Shown here one piece after another: positions 9,001 to 17,224 of a DNA stretch of 64,000 nt. How positions within the stretch are numbered: position 1 is the stretch's first letter; every line of letters starts with the position of its first letter. A program made the translations under genes and the position numbers. This DNA is from Caldicellulosiruptor saccharolyticus DSM 8903 (GTDB taxonomy: Bacteria; Bacillota; Thermoanaerobacteria; Caldicellulosiruptorales; Caldicellulosiruptoraceae), in contig NC_009437.1 in NCBI RefSeq assembly GCF_000016545.1, forward strand, positions 1,467,501 to 1,531,500. The letters run 5' to 3'. Under the pieces are notes generated by a model. The model had not been told where the DNA came from and searched no databases. It saw nothing but the letters and a program-made list of their open reading frames with translations.

Positions 9001-11522
9001 GATTGTATTCTGCTTTTTCCAGCCAAACAAAAGGTATTTTTGCAGATATCTATTCCGACTTTTCTTCAACACTTGAAAAGTTAATTGATTTGACAAACCA
9101 ATATGTCAATGATGGCAGCTGGATTGTTTTGTCTAATCTGGATATAATAAAACTTAAAAAAGCTCCAGATTTAAACGACAGTGTTACCGACACTGATGGA
9201 GATGGACTTGCTGACTCTGAGGAGCTAAAGAACTCCCAGAAAATAACACTGGAACTTCCATGGGGTGGGTTGCTGGAAAATTTAGAAATTTGGAATTTTG
9301 TGAGCTATCCTACCAAAGTTGATAGTGATGAGGATGGACTTTCAGATTACGATGAGGTGCTTAAATACAAAACATCTCCTATCGATTTTGATACCGACTG
9401 CGACCTTTTGAGCGATCTTGAGGAAATAGAAGCAGGGACAAATCCGGTTGTTGTTGATAGCGATGAAGATGGTTTGAGTGATAGTGTTGAGTTTTATCTA
9501 TTTTCCGGTGATGAAGCTTTTGATCCTAACACTGAAACAACTTTGTGGGGATGTGACTATGAAGAAGCAGTCCTCTATTTAAGAGAAGAGCTTCCGCTTT
9601 ATGTGAAAAGAAACACAGTTGAGGATGTAATCTTAACAACAACATACTCTCTTTACAAAAAGCAGCAAACTTTAAATAATTCCAGAAAAAGAAGCAAAGT
9701 TACAATGTTGAATAAAAACATAGTTTTTTGCTCAAGAAATGATGAAAAACTTCTGATTGAACCGGATGAAGAGTTAATAATTTGTGAGGGCTCAACCATT
9801 TATGTTAACAGCAAATACCCTGAATTGTTTAAAGTTTACGGCTCCTTAAAAATAGGTGGACCTAACAAAAAAACTTATGTGAAAATAGGAAATCCAAATA
9901 ATTCATCAAAGTCCAATACACTCAAAGCAATTAGAGAATATACTTCAAGAATGACCATTTTTGCAGTAGTAGCCTCAATGGAGTGTGGTAACCAACCCAG
10001 ATGCGAAATTACGAATATAGAGCTTTCTTCGTTTGCGGGTTTTTTAAGCATAGGACACAAGGGATATGTTAAGATAGATGGTTGCACACTTAAGAATGTG
10101 AAGACGGGTATATATGTAAGCCCGGTTTGTTCTCCGCAGGGTTCCCAGCTTTTGATTTCAAATACCACATTCCATAGCTGCTCAACAGCCGGGCTGTGGC
10201 TTTGCGCAAATATCAAACCTGTCAGGATAAATAAGAGCATATTTTATAGTGCTCCTGTTTTAGTTGACAGCAAGGATGCAAATTTGAGGTTTGAAGAAAG
10301 TACATTCGAAAACTGCAATAACAGCAAAGATGAACCGGCATTTAGAACACTGCAAAGAGGTTCAAAAAACATTCTATTTTTATCCTGTGCATTTAGAAAC
10401 AATAGCATTGGAATACATGCTTATTATCACAAAACAATAGTATTTATAAATGATTGTGTATTTGAAGGGCACAAATATTGCTCAATTTTACGCCAAGTAA
10501 ATCCTAAGGTTATTGTAGATAGACATACACGGTTTTTAGAAACCATAGAGCCTATCGTAAAATTTGAGGGAGCATCAGCAAGCGAAACTTTATTTTCAGC
10601 TATTTTAGGAATATTAGATCCTTGTGGTATTAAAGATATAATAGAAATATTAGCAGGCGAAGACATCCTAACTGGCGAAGAGATTCCAGGTATTGAGAAA
10701 GTTGAAAGGTTACTGTTTTTAACTTTAAATGCTAATGATATAAGAAGAGCAGATGATATTGAAAAGTGGCTTAAATATTTGGATGAAATAGAGAAAAATT
10801 CAAGTAAAGAATTCAGGGACTCTGTTGCGAAATATTCACCTGAGTTTGCCGAAAAAATTTGCAGGAAATTGTCGAATTCTGAAATATCAGCGGCAGGAAG
10901 ACTGTATGATAAGATAGGCGAATTTTTTACCCAAGGATTAAATATCTATATAGACTCACATTACAAAAAACTGATGGAATTATCAGAAGAGTATGGCAGA
11001 GAGGCAGTTTATTTGAGTATTCACGAGGGGTTGGAGAATGCCGAAAGAAGACTGGCTGTAATTTTTAAAAATACAAGAGAAATCAAGAATAAAGAAGATT
11101 TAGTATATTTTATAAATAGCAGCAATGAGCTGGCAAAGTCGCTGGGTGTGAGTGCTTTCAAAGAATCCAACTATCGAGATTGTTTGTATAAATATCTGGG
11201 TATAGATAACATAAAGGATTTGGCAAACAAGGCATATCAAGTTCACCACATATTTCCACAGAGTTTATTTGGGGAAGGTGGTCTTTATGAATCGATATTT
11301 AAAAGAGCGAGATTGAATGTCCACGATGTGAGGTTTTTGGGGCTGTGGGATGCAAAGGACCATTTGAAGAAAAAGTATGATTATAATGAAGTATGGTTTA
11401 AAGAAATGGACGATTTGAAGGAAAAACACGGAAACAGGATAGAAGATATTGATATAATTGAAGTGATAGAAAAAGGAAGGGAGATAGCGAGCAGATATGG
11501 GTTTACAAGGGTTAGATTTTAG
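6027..11522 (+). CDS. Secreted modular protein with VWA, Tsp3 repeats and C-terminal HH nuclease-like toxin domain
   Basis: This is a 1831-residue protein with a Sec signal peptide (about residues 1-27). Domains in order are: an N-terminal beta-rich region; two bacterial Ig-like (BIG2) domains at about 283-361 and 367-446; a fibronectin III-like domain at about 450-531; thrombospondin type 3-like calcium repeats (DSDxDGLxD) at about 535-695; a von Willebrand A domain from about 843 with MIDAS sequence DTTGS; more Tsp3 repeats at about 1054-1165; a probable right-handed beta-helix at about 1240-1500; a helical stretch; and a C-terminal domain with VHHIFPQSLF (H1740, H1741). The HHxxPQ motif is typical of HNH/EndoVII-fold toxin nucleases. 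The order, long display region then nuclease, followed by an overlapping small gene, fits a polymorphic toxin. There is no LPXTG or SLH anchor, so delivery is unknown. The toxin activity is inferred. Confidence 0.75.
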   Translation: MPKRVISFVMLLSFLISILLSYQAFSYSDKVLKDISIFVTKVERLDNNQYKATWGYENPNKSTIILPKGHSKLFGDIKRGDCIFRFEPGKHATAFSTLFTGDRVIWEIKNISGKEKRAIAYKEAANLDFNSSLISINFQPYIKGQNNILTEGFIPDSGEVFSNQFGLDFGFEKKAKTFSDNACKDPLVGTGVILEHNNKWQIKLPNGAYDVVISVGSANKDTCNTVIVEGQEFCLNLKLKRGEFQQIKKKVILNDEYLTLSTSFHGNSKTVLNYIQIFSKKVCGISLEPKEMEIEIGESLYLFAKVIPEWADNQEVIFSSENPSIAEVDQKGMVTGVAAGTTNIIAQTKDGGYKAVCKVTVVESGVPYQISFAKTRLDVEIGKSRKIEYIIEPVGYKGKIEWISLNPDIAEVDSQGNVKGVSVGETRVKANLPETGSFDVCRIVVYDKYPYPFVLMADSVYGDVYLEWDEVCNAEYYVVKRKAETEENYKEIAKTKNTSFVDTTCYEDGRYYYVVYAYNSFGESHSNEEIVDVRNLDSDFDGINDKKESMQGLNPKVRDSDRDGLEDSYEAELGTNSLSKDSDNDGLSDYFELEISKTDPLISDSDSDGIIDSKEDFDNDKLDNLSEEKTFTSPIFADTDFDGISDYDEIFISKTNPIKVDTDEDGLFDKTEVDSGLNPLSKDSDGNGVIDGEESIYQVVSGERLRSVNQNEQVVFGLKIKAKGEIVNSVVVQKVYNSSTFFANGFIVGEPVKIECFEPFEVAQLQFRLNDTVLKGEQLNHFVVVCYDTKGGKFSLPKATYNESSKTITVETDHFSVYYLINLKKYLDITGLKSGTVSPSGQADIVFVIDTTGSMSDEIDAVKQNINNFVDKLKTKDISVNLGLVTYKDITCDGPNSTVGHGFFSSADDFKNALGSIKVDGGGDTPETLIDALETARLLGFRENSTKFIVVLTDANYKLENRFGIKSADEIIERLKSDNIIVSVVSTMSFEGLYSAFSSQTKGIFADIYSDFSSTLEKLIDLTNQYVNDGSWIVLSNLDIIKLKKAPDLNDSVTDTDGDGLADSEELKNSQKITLELPWGGLLENLEIWNFVSYPTKVDSDEDGLSDYDEVLKYKTSPIDFDTDCDLLSDLEEIEAGTNPVVVDSDEDGLSDSVEFYLFSGDEAFDPNTETTLWGCDYEEAVLYLREELPLYVKRNTVEDVILTTTYSLYKKQQTLNNSRKRSKVTMLNKNIVFCSRNDEKLLIEPDEELIICEGSTIYVNSKYPELFKVYGSLKIGGPNKKTYVKIGNPNNSSKSNTLKAIREYTSRMTIFAVVASMECGNQPRCEITNIELSSFAGFLSIGHKGYVKIDGCTLKNVKTGIYVSPVCSPQGSQLLISNTTFHSCSTAGLWLCANIKPVRINKSIFYSAPVLVDSKDANLRFEESTFENCNNSKDEPAFRTLQRGSKNILFLSCAFRNNSIGIHAYYHKTIVFINDCVFEGHKYCSILRQVNPKVIVDRHTRFLETIEPIVKFEGASASETLFSAILGILDPCGIKDIIEILAGEDILTGEEIPGIEKVERLLFLTLNANDIRRADDIEKWLKYLDEIEKNSSKEFRDSVAKYSPEFAEKICRKLSNSEISAAGRLYDKIGEFFTQGLNIYIDSHYKKLMELSEEYGREAVYLSIHEGLENAERRLAVIFKNTREIKNKEDLVYFINSSNELAKSLGVSAFKESNYRDCLYKYLGIDNIKDLANKAYQVHHIFPQSLFGEGGLYESIFKRARLNVHDVRFLGLWDAKDHLKKKYDYNEVWFKEMDDLKEKHGNRIEDIDIIEVIEKGREIASRYGFTRVRF

Positions 11523-12093
11523 CTTTTATGACAATTTTTATCATCTTATACCTAGTTGGCGTTCAATGCAAGTAGAAATGCGACAGGAAGACTATTTAAG
11601 TGGTAAATATTTAGAGATATTAAGACGAGGGCATGAGATTGTGGAAAAAGAAGGTGCGATAGAGTTTTGGAGGATAAGGAATAAAAGGTTATCAGATGTT
11701 CTTACCACAGGAAGTGGTATACTGGTAGTGACGGGCAGGGTGATAGGGATTTTGGAGAGGTATGGGTTTATGGGGTGGAGGAAATTTAAGGTAGTGATAA
11801 AGGATAAGAAGAAGGGCGTAATAAGCGAAGGTTACTGGGGAATAAGTGTTGTGAGCAATATATTGAGAAGAAGGAGGGATTTATATCGAGAGGTAGTAGA
11901 GGAGAGGCTAAATGGGACTAAGAAGATAAGGAAGTTTGGATGGTATTTTGAGCCTGAGGACTGGGACGGCAGTGATTTTAACCTGCTTGGTGGTGTATCT
12001 TTAATAGTTACAAAGAGGGTAAAGGATGTGTTTGAGAAGGAGAAGGTAAAGAATATAAGCATTGATAGTGTGCATGATATTGAGATCTTTTGA
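11497..12093 (+). CDS. Probable immunity protein of the modular toxin (Imm11/Imm43-like)
   Basis: This encodes a 198-residue soluble protein with no signal peptide, as expected for a cytoplasmic immunity factor. Two similar segments, ILVVTGRVIGILERYG and LIVTKRVKDVFEKEKV, recall the repeated 'VS..v...l' elements of DUF1629/Imm11 and Imm43 immunity proteins. That family link is from memory and tentative. ATG 11497 overlaps the toxin gene by 26 bases and has GGAAGGGAG about 13 bases upstream; an internal ATG at 11566 lacks an SD. A terminator follows at once, so toxin and immunity gene form a closed two-gene unit. Confidence 0.6.
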   Translation: MGLQGLDFSFYDNFYHLIPSWRSMQVEMRQEDYLSGKYLEILRRGHEIVEKEGAIEFWRIRNKRLSDVLTTGSGILVVTGRVIGILERYGFMGWRKFKVVIKDKKKGVISEGYWGISVVSNILRRRRDLYREVVEERLNGTKKIRKFGWYFEPEDWDGSDFNLLGGVSLIVTKRVKDVFEKEKVKNISIDSVHDIEIF

Positions 12094-12094
12094 G

Positions 12095-12120
12095 AGGGGC
12101 AGAAGAGCCCCTTGTTTTTT
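12095..12120 (+). terminator. Rho-independent terminator of the toxin-immunity unit
   Basis: AGGGGC (12095-12100) pairs with GCCCCT (12107-12112) around a 6-base loop, followed by TGTTTTTT. It starts two bases after the stop codon. Confidence 0.8.
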
Positions 12121-12294
12121 AATATGCTATAAAAATTTTTACACTTTTTCTGTGAAGAACTTTTAAGAAGAATGCTAAAAGAGTATATTAAAAGGCTTCT
12201 CACAAGGTTTATTTATCCTCTATATTTTCTTCACTTATGAACACTAAATGTTCTATAATAATGTTATACTCAAAGAAAAGGGGGCTACTAGTTT

Positions 12295-13218
12295 TTGAAA
12301 GTTGTCTGCTACGGAGAGGTTTTGATAGATTTTTTGAATGTAAAAGAAAACCTTTTTGAAGCAAACCCGGGTGGTGCACCGGCAAATGTTGCAGCGGCTA
12401 TCTCAAAGTTTGGAGGAACGTCCTATTTAATTTCACAAGTTGGGAATGACATGTTTGGAAAAATGATTATAGATAGCCTTTCTGCCTGTGGTGTTGACAT
12501 TTCAAATGTTAAAATAACAGATGAATATTTTACGACACTTGCGTTTGTAAAGCTTGATAGCAGGGGTGAAAGGTCTTTTTCGTTCTCAAGAAAATATGGT
12601 GCAGATGTTTACCTGAGAGTGGAAGATATTGATATGAATATCGTAAAGTCAGCTGATATATTTCACTTTGGCTCACTTTCAATGACATATGAACAAAACA
12701 AAAGAACCACGTTAGAGCTTTTAAAGATTGCAAGACAAAGCGGTAGCACAATCTCGTATGACCCAAACTACAGAAGTAGCCTGTGGGAAAGCCAAAAAAA
12801 GGCTTTAGAGACCATGATTGAACCTGTTGAAAATGGTTTTGTTGATATTCTGAAAATGTCCGAGGAAGAGGTTTTGTTATATGAAAAGGGTGCAGATAAC
12901 TTTTATAATAGAATAAAAGACAAGGTAAAGATTTTCCTTGTGACACTCGGTGAAAAGGGTAGCATGGTTTTCTTTAAAGGAAAGTCATATTTTGTTGATA
13001 CAATAAAGGTTGATGTTGTTGACACAACTGGATGTGGAGATTGTTTTGTCGGCATGTTTTTACATGAGATCTCAAAGTCTTTGCCAGTTGAAAATCTATC
13101 AGAAGATGAAATTGTGAATATTGTAAAAAAAGCGAACATAGCAGGTGCTCTGTGTGCAACCAAAAAAGGTGCTATTCCTGCAATTCCTGAGTACAGTGAA
13201 GTTTTAGAAAGGCTTTGA
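12295..13218 (+). CDS. PfkB-family sugar kinase, probable fructokinase
   Basis: This encodes a 307-residue ribokinase/PfkB kinase that phosphorylates a sugar with ATP in the cytoplasm. The N-terminal GEVLIDF, GGAPANVAAA (about residues 26-35) and the C-terminal DTTGCGDCFVG, with catalytic base Asp249, are diagnostic. The sequence near GGAPANVA is closest to bacterial fructokinases (ScrK), but 2-keto-3-deoxygluconate or tagatose-6-phosphate kinase cannot be excluded. The start is TTG 12295, supported by AAAAGGGGG about 10 bases upstream and by the immediate family-like sequence KVVCYGEVLIDF. There is no sugar transporter next to it; an ACT-domain gene follows 44 bases later. Confidence 0.85.
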   Translation: MKVVCYGEVLIDFLNVKENLFEANPGGAPANVAAAISKFGGTSYLISQVGNDMFGKMIIDSLSACGVDISNVKITDEYFTTLAFVKLDSRGERSFSFSRKYGADVYLRVEDIDMNIVKSADIFHFGSLSMTYEQNKRTTLELLKIARQSGSTISYDPNYRSSLWESQKKALETMIEPVENGFVDILKMSEEEVLLYEKGADNFYNRIKDKVKIFLVTLGEKGSMVFFKGKSYFVDTIKVDVVDTTGCGDCFVGMFLHEISKSLPVENLSEDEIVNIVKKANIAGALCATKKGAIPAIPEYSEVLERL

Positions 13219-13262
13219 AATTCAAAAATCTTTATCATAAAAACTTTTGGAGGAAAAGAAAC

Positions 13263-13532
13263 ATGAGAGCAATAATAACAGTTGTTGGTAAGGATAAAGT
13301 TGGTATAATTGCAGCAATCTCGAGCTTACTTGCTCAGAACAATGTAAATATTCTTGATATAAGCCAGACAATTATGCAGGGGTTTTTTACTATGATAATG
13401 CTTGTTGACCTACAAGAGTGCAAATTGAAGTTTTCTGAACTGAAAGACCTTCTCATAAAGAAAGGGCAGGAAATAGGTGTTGATGTAAATATGCAGCACG
13501 AAGACCTTTTCAATAACATAAACAGGATATAG
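13263..13532 (+). CDS. ACT-domain protein (UPF0237 family)
   Basis: This is an 89-residue protein made of one ACT domain (MRAIITVVGKDKVGIIAAISSL, followed by NNVNILDISQTI). It belongs to the small GcvR-like UPF0237 family, presumed to bind an amino acid and act as a regulator; no ligand is known. ATG 13263 has the SD TTGGAGGA about 8 bases upstream, so the open frame before it is ignored. It is followed 31 bases later by the UPF0210 gene, and the two are commonly paired in Firmicutes, which suggests a shared function. Confidence 0.9.
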   Translation: MRAIITVVGKDKVGIIAAISSLLAQNNVNILDISQTIMQGFFTMIMLVDLQECKLKFSELKDLLIKKGQEIGVDVNMQHEDLFNNINRI

Positions 13533-13563
13533 TAATTTTTGTTTTTGAGGAGATGAAAGCAGA

Positions 13564-14922
13564 ATGTTCACATCACAGGAGATAATTGAGACCATTAATA
13601 TGGTAAAGCAAAGCAATTTGGATATTCGAACAATCACAGTAGGGATAAGCCTTTTTGATTGTAGCTCTGACATTCCCCAGAGGTTTATTGATAACATGAG
13701 AAAAAAGATTATAAAATATGCTGGGAATCTCAAAAATGTGGCAAATGAGATAGAGGATATGTTTGGGCTACCGATTGTCAACAGAAGGGTTGCGCTAACA
13801 CCAATTTCACTTTTGACCTTTTCTTATTCATATGAAGACCTTTTAAAGGTTGCGCTTGCCATTGATGAGATTGCCAAAGAACTTGAGATTGACCTGATAG
13901 GTGGCTACTCTGCTTCTGTTCACAAGAACTATGATGAAAATACAAAGAAATTCATATCTTCTATCCCAGATGCCTTGGCATCAACAGATAGGCTGTGTTC
14001 TTCGGTTGACGTTGGTACAACAAGGTCAGGTATTAACCTTGATGTGATTGCCCATCTTGGGCATATAATAAAAGACATTGCACAAAAAACAAAGGACAAA
14101 GACAGTTTCGGATGTGCAAGGTTTGTTGTGTTTGCAAACGCACCAGATGACAATCCATTTATGGCAGGTGCGTTTCATGGGACTGGCGAGGGAGATAGCG
14201 CAATAAATGTAGGAATCTCAGGCCCTGGTGTTGTAAAAAGGGCTTTAGAAGGAAAAAAAGATGCTTCAATTGATGAGGTCTATGAGACAATAAAAAAGAT
14301 GGCATTTAAGATAACAAGGGCTGGTCAGCTTGTTTTAAAGTATGCATCAGAAAGGCTAAACATCCCAATGGGTATTGTTGATTTATCTCTTGCTCCAACA
14401 CCAAAAATTGGTGATAGCATTGCAGAGATACTTGAAGAGATGGGACTTGAAAAGGTTGGCGGGTATGGCTCTACGTTTGCTTTAGCACTTTTGAACGATG
14501 CTGTGAAAAAAGGTGGCGCTATGGCGGCAAGTTTCACAGGTGGACTTTCAGGGGCATTTATTCCTGTATCAGAAGACTCTGGAATGGTAAAGGGAGTAGA
14601 GGCAGGGGCACTCTCTTTAGAAAAACTTGAGGCAATGACAAGTGTATGCTCTGTTGGTCTTGATATGATAGTTGTGCCAGGTGATGTAGAAGCTGAAGTT
14701 ATCTCTGCTATGATTGCAGATGAGATTGCCATAGGCATTTACAACAACAAAACAACTGCTGTGCGCGTAATTCCTGCATATGGTAAAAAAGAAGGAGATG
14801 AGGTTAACTTTGGTGGGCTTTTGGGAAGATCAAAGGTGATGAGTATCAACAAAAGTTCACCAAAAAGGCTAATTGAACGTGGAGGAAGAGTTCCACCACC
14901 TGTAATTTCGCTGAGAAACTAA
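13564..14922 (+). CDS. PFL-fold protein of the UPF0210 (DUF711) family
   Basis: This encodes a 452-residue protein of the DUF711/UPF0210 family, which has a pyruvate formate-lyase-like fold but no demonstrated reaction. Typical segments are [16 protein letters not shown] near the start, the [22 protein letters not shown] motif, ISGPGVV, and the C-terminal [22 protein letters not shown]. Length is standard. GAGGAGATG upstream is the SD for ATG 13564. It lies just after the UPF0237 ACT protein, so both are probably co-transcribed and may form a ligand-regulated pair. No glycyl-radical loop is visible. Confidence 0.92.
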   Translation: MFTSQEIIETINMVKQSNLDIRTITVGISLFDCSSDIPQRFIDNMRKKIIKYAGNLKNVANEIEDMFGLPIVNRRVALTPISLLTFSYSYEDLLKVALAIDEIAKELEIDLIGGYSASVHKNYDENTKKFISSIPDALASTDRLCSSVDVGTTRSGINLDVIAHLGHIIKDIAQKTKDKDSFGCARFVVFANAPDDNPFMAGAFHGTGEGDSAINVGISGPGVVKRALEGKKDASIDEVYETIKKMAFKITRAGQLVLKYASERLNIPMGIVDLSLAPTPKIGDSIAEILEEMGLEKVGGYGSTFALALLNDAVKKGGAMAASFTGGLSGAFIPVSEDSGMVKGVEAGALSLEKLEAMTSVCSVGLDMIVVPGDVEAEVISAMIADEIAIGIYNNKTTAVRVIPAYGKKEGDEVNFGGLLGRSKVMSINKSSPKRLIERGGRVPPPVISLRN

Positions 14923-14950
14923 AAGTTTTTAAAAGGAGGTAGCAAATGTT

Positions 14951-15787
14951 ATGCTTTTTTCAAAAATGCACGGGCTTGGAAATGACTTTATTGTGATAGA
15001 TACAAGAGGTAAAGAGGATATAGATTATAACTTGCTTGCAAAGAGGATGTGTCATCGACACATTGGAGTTGGTGCAGATGGTCTGCTGCTTGTATTAAAT
15101 TCAGATATTGCTGACATCAGGATGAGAATTATCAATTCTGATGGGTCTGAAGCTGAGATGTGTGGAAATGGCATCAGGTGTTTTGCAAAATATGTATATG
15201 AAAGAGGAATTGTGAAAGCCACTAAATTCAAAGTTGAGACATTGGCAGGCATAATTGAGCCAGAGCTTTTTGTAAACGAATATGGCCTTGTTGATAAAGT
15301 TAAAGTGAATATGGGAAAGCCCAGCTTTAAAAGAAAAGATATACCAATGCAAGGTGACCCAGAAAGTGATGCCATAAATACATCTATTGTAGTTGATGGC
15401 AATGAATACAGAATTACATCTCTTTTGATGGGTGTTCCGCACACTATTTTGTTTGTTGATGATGTTGAAAAGGTGGACATTTATACTTTAGGACCAAAAA
15501 TAGAAAAGCATGAGGCTTTTCCAAGAAAGACAAATGTCAACTTTGTTCAGGTGATTGACAAGAATAATATAAAGGTGAGAACCTGGGAAAGAGGAGCAGG
15601 TGCAACATTTGCATGCGGCACTGGATCTTGTGCATCTGTGATAGCAGCAAACTTGAATGGACTTACAGAAAGAAAAGCAAATGTCCACCTTTATTTTGGA
15701 ACTCTTGAGATACAGTGGCAGGATGATGATACAGTCTTCATGACCGGCCCTGCTGAGGAGGTTTTTGTTGGGGAGTATTTGGAGTAA
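14951..15787 (+). CDS. dapF: Diaminopimelate epimerase
   Basis: This 278-residue enzyme interconverts LL- and meso-diaminopimelate for lysine and peptidoglycan synthesis, using two cysteines without a cofactor. Both are visible: Cys71 in EAEMCGNGIRC and Cys222 in FACGTGSCAS. The opening KMHGLGNDFIVID is the family signature. ATG 14951 follows AGGAGG at 14934-14939; another ATG at 14946 is out of frame. It is the third gene of the run after the ACT and UPF0210 genes. Confidence 0.96.
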   Translation: MLFSKMHGLGNDFIVIDTRGKEDIDYNLLAKRMCHRHIGVGADGLLLVLNSDIADIRMRIINSDGSEAEMCGNGIRCFAKYVYERGIVKATKFKVETLAGIIEPELFVNEYGLVDKVKVNMGKPSFKRKDIPMQGDPESDAINTSIVVDGNEYRITSLLMGVPHTILFVDDVEKVDIYTLGPKIEKHEAFPRKTNVNFVQVIDKNNIKVRTWERGAGATFACGTGSCASVIAANLNGLTERKANVHLYFGTLEIQWQDDDTVFMTGPAEEVFVGEYLE

Positions 15788-15800
15788 AGTTCTTTATTTT

Positions 15801-15829
15801 GATTGAATTTTTCTTATCTTGTGGTATAA
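15801..15829 (+). promoter_or_regulatory. Promoter upstream of the small gene and secG
   Basis: TTGAAT lies about 16 bases before TATAAT (15824-15829). It sits inside the frame extending upstream of the small gene, supporting the downstream TTG start at 15874. Confidence 0.5.
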
Positions 15830-15873
15830 TTTTAATATGGTTTTTATGGCTTTTTGCAAGGAAGGTGAATGTA

Positions 15874-16038
15874 TTGAAAGTCTTCTATGTTAAGATTGAA
15901 TACAAAGATGGAAGAAAAGTAGAAGATATCTTTCTCACAAACGCTAAGGCAAAAGAGATGTGCGACTTGCTTTTAGGTGAGGACAAGGAAGGTCAAATTA
16001 AACTTGTTGAGACAAAATGCAGAGAAGTGGATTTATAA
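15874..16038 (+). CDS. Small hypothetical protein
   Basis: This encodes a 54-residue protein beginning KVFYVKIEYKDGRKVEDIF and ending EVDL. It looks like a compact beta-hairpin plus helix and I recognise no family. The start TTG 15874 has the SD AAGGAAGGTGA and follows a recognisable promoter. An alternative start at 15799 would add a hydrophobic leader, but that stretch overlaps the promoter. It is immediately upstream of secG and may be co-transcribed with it. Confidence 0.55.
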   Translation: MKVFYVKIEYKDGRKVEDIFLTNAKAKEMCDLLLGEDKEGQIKLVETKCREVDL

Positions 16039-16095
16039 TTTAACCTGTAATTTTTACAAGTCAATACAAAATTTTTTAGGAGGTTTTAAAGCACG

Positions 16096-16332
16096 ATGGC
16101 CAAAATAATTCTAACCGTTTTAGAGCTTCTTTTAGCAATTGCACTTATAATTGTTGTGCTTTTGCAGTCAGGCAAGAGCGCAGGGCTTTCTGGGTCAATT
16201 GCAGGTGGTGCTGAGACATTTTTTGGAAAGTACAAGGGAAGAACACTTGATGCTATGCTTGGAAGATACACATGGATAATCGCAGCGGCTTTCTTTGTTG
16301 TATCAATACTTTTATTCTTAGTAATAAAGTAA
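16096..16332 (+). CDS. secG: Preprotein translocase subunit SecG
   Basis: This 78-residue membrane protein is the small stimulatory subunit of the SecYEG channel. It has two transmembrane helices (about residues 4-24 and 57-77) flanking the conserved cytoplasmic loop [29 protein letters not shown] upstream supports the start ATG 16096. A terminator begins at its stop codon. Confidence 0.95.
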   Translation: MAKIILTVLELLLAIALIIVVLLQSGKSAGLSGSIAGGAETFFGKYKGRTLDAMLGRYTWIIAAAFFVVSILLFLVIK

Positions 16333-16368
16333 ACCTAAGGTTGGTAGCCGACCTTGGGTTTTTATTTT
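16332..16368 (+). terminator. Rho-independent terminator of secG
   Basis: AACCTAAGGTTGG (16332-16344) pairs with CCGACCTTGGGTT (16348-16360), allowing G-U pairs, with a 3-base loop and a T-rich tail. Confidence 0.8.
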
Positions 16369-16407
16369 AACCATCATACGTGGTATATTTTTACAATTAA
16401 ATCGCAA

Positions 16408-16426
16408 AAGGAGGTCACAACAGTTG
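16408..16426 (+). promoter_or_regulatory. Orphaned SD and TTG start left of the IS607 element
   Basis: A strong SD (AAAGGAGGT) followed by a TTG codon at 16424 and AAA ATA ACA leads nowhere: the frame stops after 13 codons. It resembles the ATG AGC ATA ACA start of the HD-domain gene at 17577. I infer that it is the original translation signal of that gene, now separated by the inserted element. Confidence 0.4.
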
Positions 16427-16452
16427 AAAATAACAATGCAAAAAGGTATAAT
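16424..16452 (+). promoter_or_regulatory. Promoter of the IS607 recombinase gene
   Basis: TTGAAA (16424-16429), a 17-base spacer and TATAAT (16447-16452) form a near-consensus sigma-A promoter 20 bases before the recombinase start. Confidence 0.65.
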
Positions 16453-16471
16453 TTTGAATAGGTGATGTTGA

Positions 16472-17077
16472 ATGTTGCTAAGTGTGCAAAAAGTTAAAGA
16501 GATATATGGTATCAGCCGAAGAACACTAATAAACTGGGAGAAGGAAGGGTTAATAACACCTCTCAGGACACCGAAGGGAAGGAGAAGGTATAAAAAAGAA
16601 GACATAGAAAAACTACTTGGCATGATAGAGGAAAAACCAAAACCAACTGTTGTTTTGTATGCAAGAGTCTCCACTAAAAAGCAAGAAGAGTACCTTAAAA
16701 ACCAAATTAGAAGACTTGAAGAATATGCCAAGTTGCAAGGTTGGCAGTATGAAGTTATATCTGAAATAGCCAGCGGAGTGAATGAAAACAGGAGAGGACT
16801 ATTAAAACTTTTGAACAAAATCAAAAGAGGGGAAGTTGCAAAAGTTGTAATAGAGTATCCTGACAGACTTGCAAGGTTTGGATTTGAATATCTTAAGTTT
16901 TTCATGGAGAGTTTTGGGGTAGAACTTGTAGTATTAAATGGCAGAGAAAACGAAGAAGATATTAACAGAGAACTGGCAGAGGACTTAATAGCGATAGTAA
17001 CATCTTTTGCAGCGAGGATTTATGGCAATAGAGGTGCAAAAAAGCATGGTAACGGTTCAGGCGAAGCTAATTTTTGA
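16472..17077 (+). CDS. tnpA: IS607-family serine recombinase (TnpA)
   Basis: This 201-residue transposase has a MerR-like winged helix-turn-helix at residues 1-50 (VQKVKEIYGISRRTLINWEKEG, then RRRYKKEDIEKLL). A serine-resolvase catalytic domain follows, with Ser67 in YARVSTKKQ, a PDRLARFGFEYL segment and the terminal ARIYGNR typical of IS607. IS607 enzymes excise and insert the element through a serine-DNA intermediate with little target specificity. The frame appears intact. Its 3' end overlaps the start of tnpB at 17046, the usual arrangement. Because tnpB is truncated, the element may survive only by TnpA activity. Confidence 0.92.
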   Translation: MLLSVQKVKEIYGISRRTLINWEKEGLITPLRTPKGRRRYKKEDIEKLLGMIEEKPKPTVVLYARVSTKKQEEYLKNQIRRLEEYAKLQGWQYEVISEIASGVNENRRGLLKLLNKIKRGEVAKVVIEYPDRLARFGFEYLKFFMESFGVELVVLNGRENEEDINRELAEDLIAIVTSFAARIYGNRGAKKHGNGSGEANF

Positions 17078-17200
17078 CAGCAGCGAAGATAAGCAAAAGG
17101 TATTAGACCTTATGAGAAGATGGTCCTCTTGTATGAGGTATGCATACAAGAGGTTACTGGAAAGGCATAAAAGGAATGAACTCAAAAGAGGGCTGCTCAG
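17046..17200 (+). pseudogene. tnpB: Truncated TnpB (N-terminal fragment)
   Basis: From ATG 17046 the frame encodes about 50 residues like the N-terminus of IS607-type TnpB (MVTVQAKLIFDSSEDKQKV, then MRRWSSCMRYAYKRLLE). Homology to a TnpB pattern ends around ELKRGLL. The frame stays open to 17501, but the rest is GC-rich and composed like an RNA gene. The RuvC core and zinc finger, normally some 350 further residues, are absent, which implies an internal deletion. The exact junction is estimated. Confidence 0.72.
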
Positions 17201-17224
17201 AGAGATAGATAGGGTGATAGGGAT

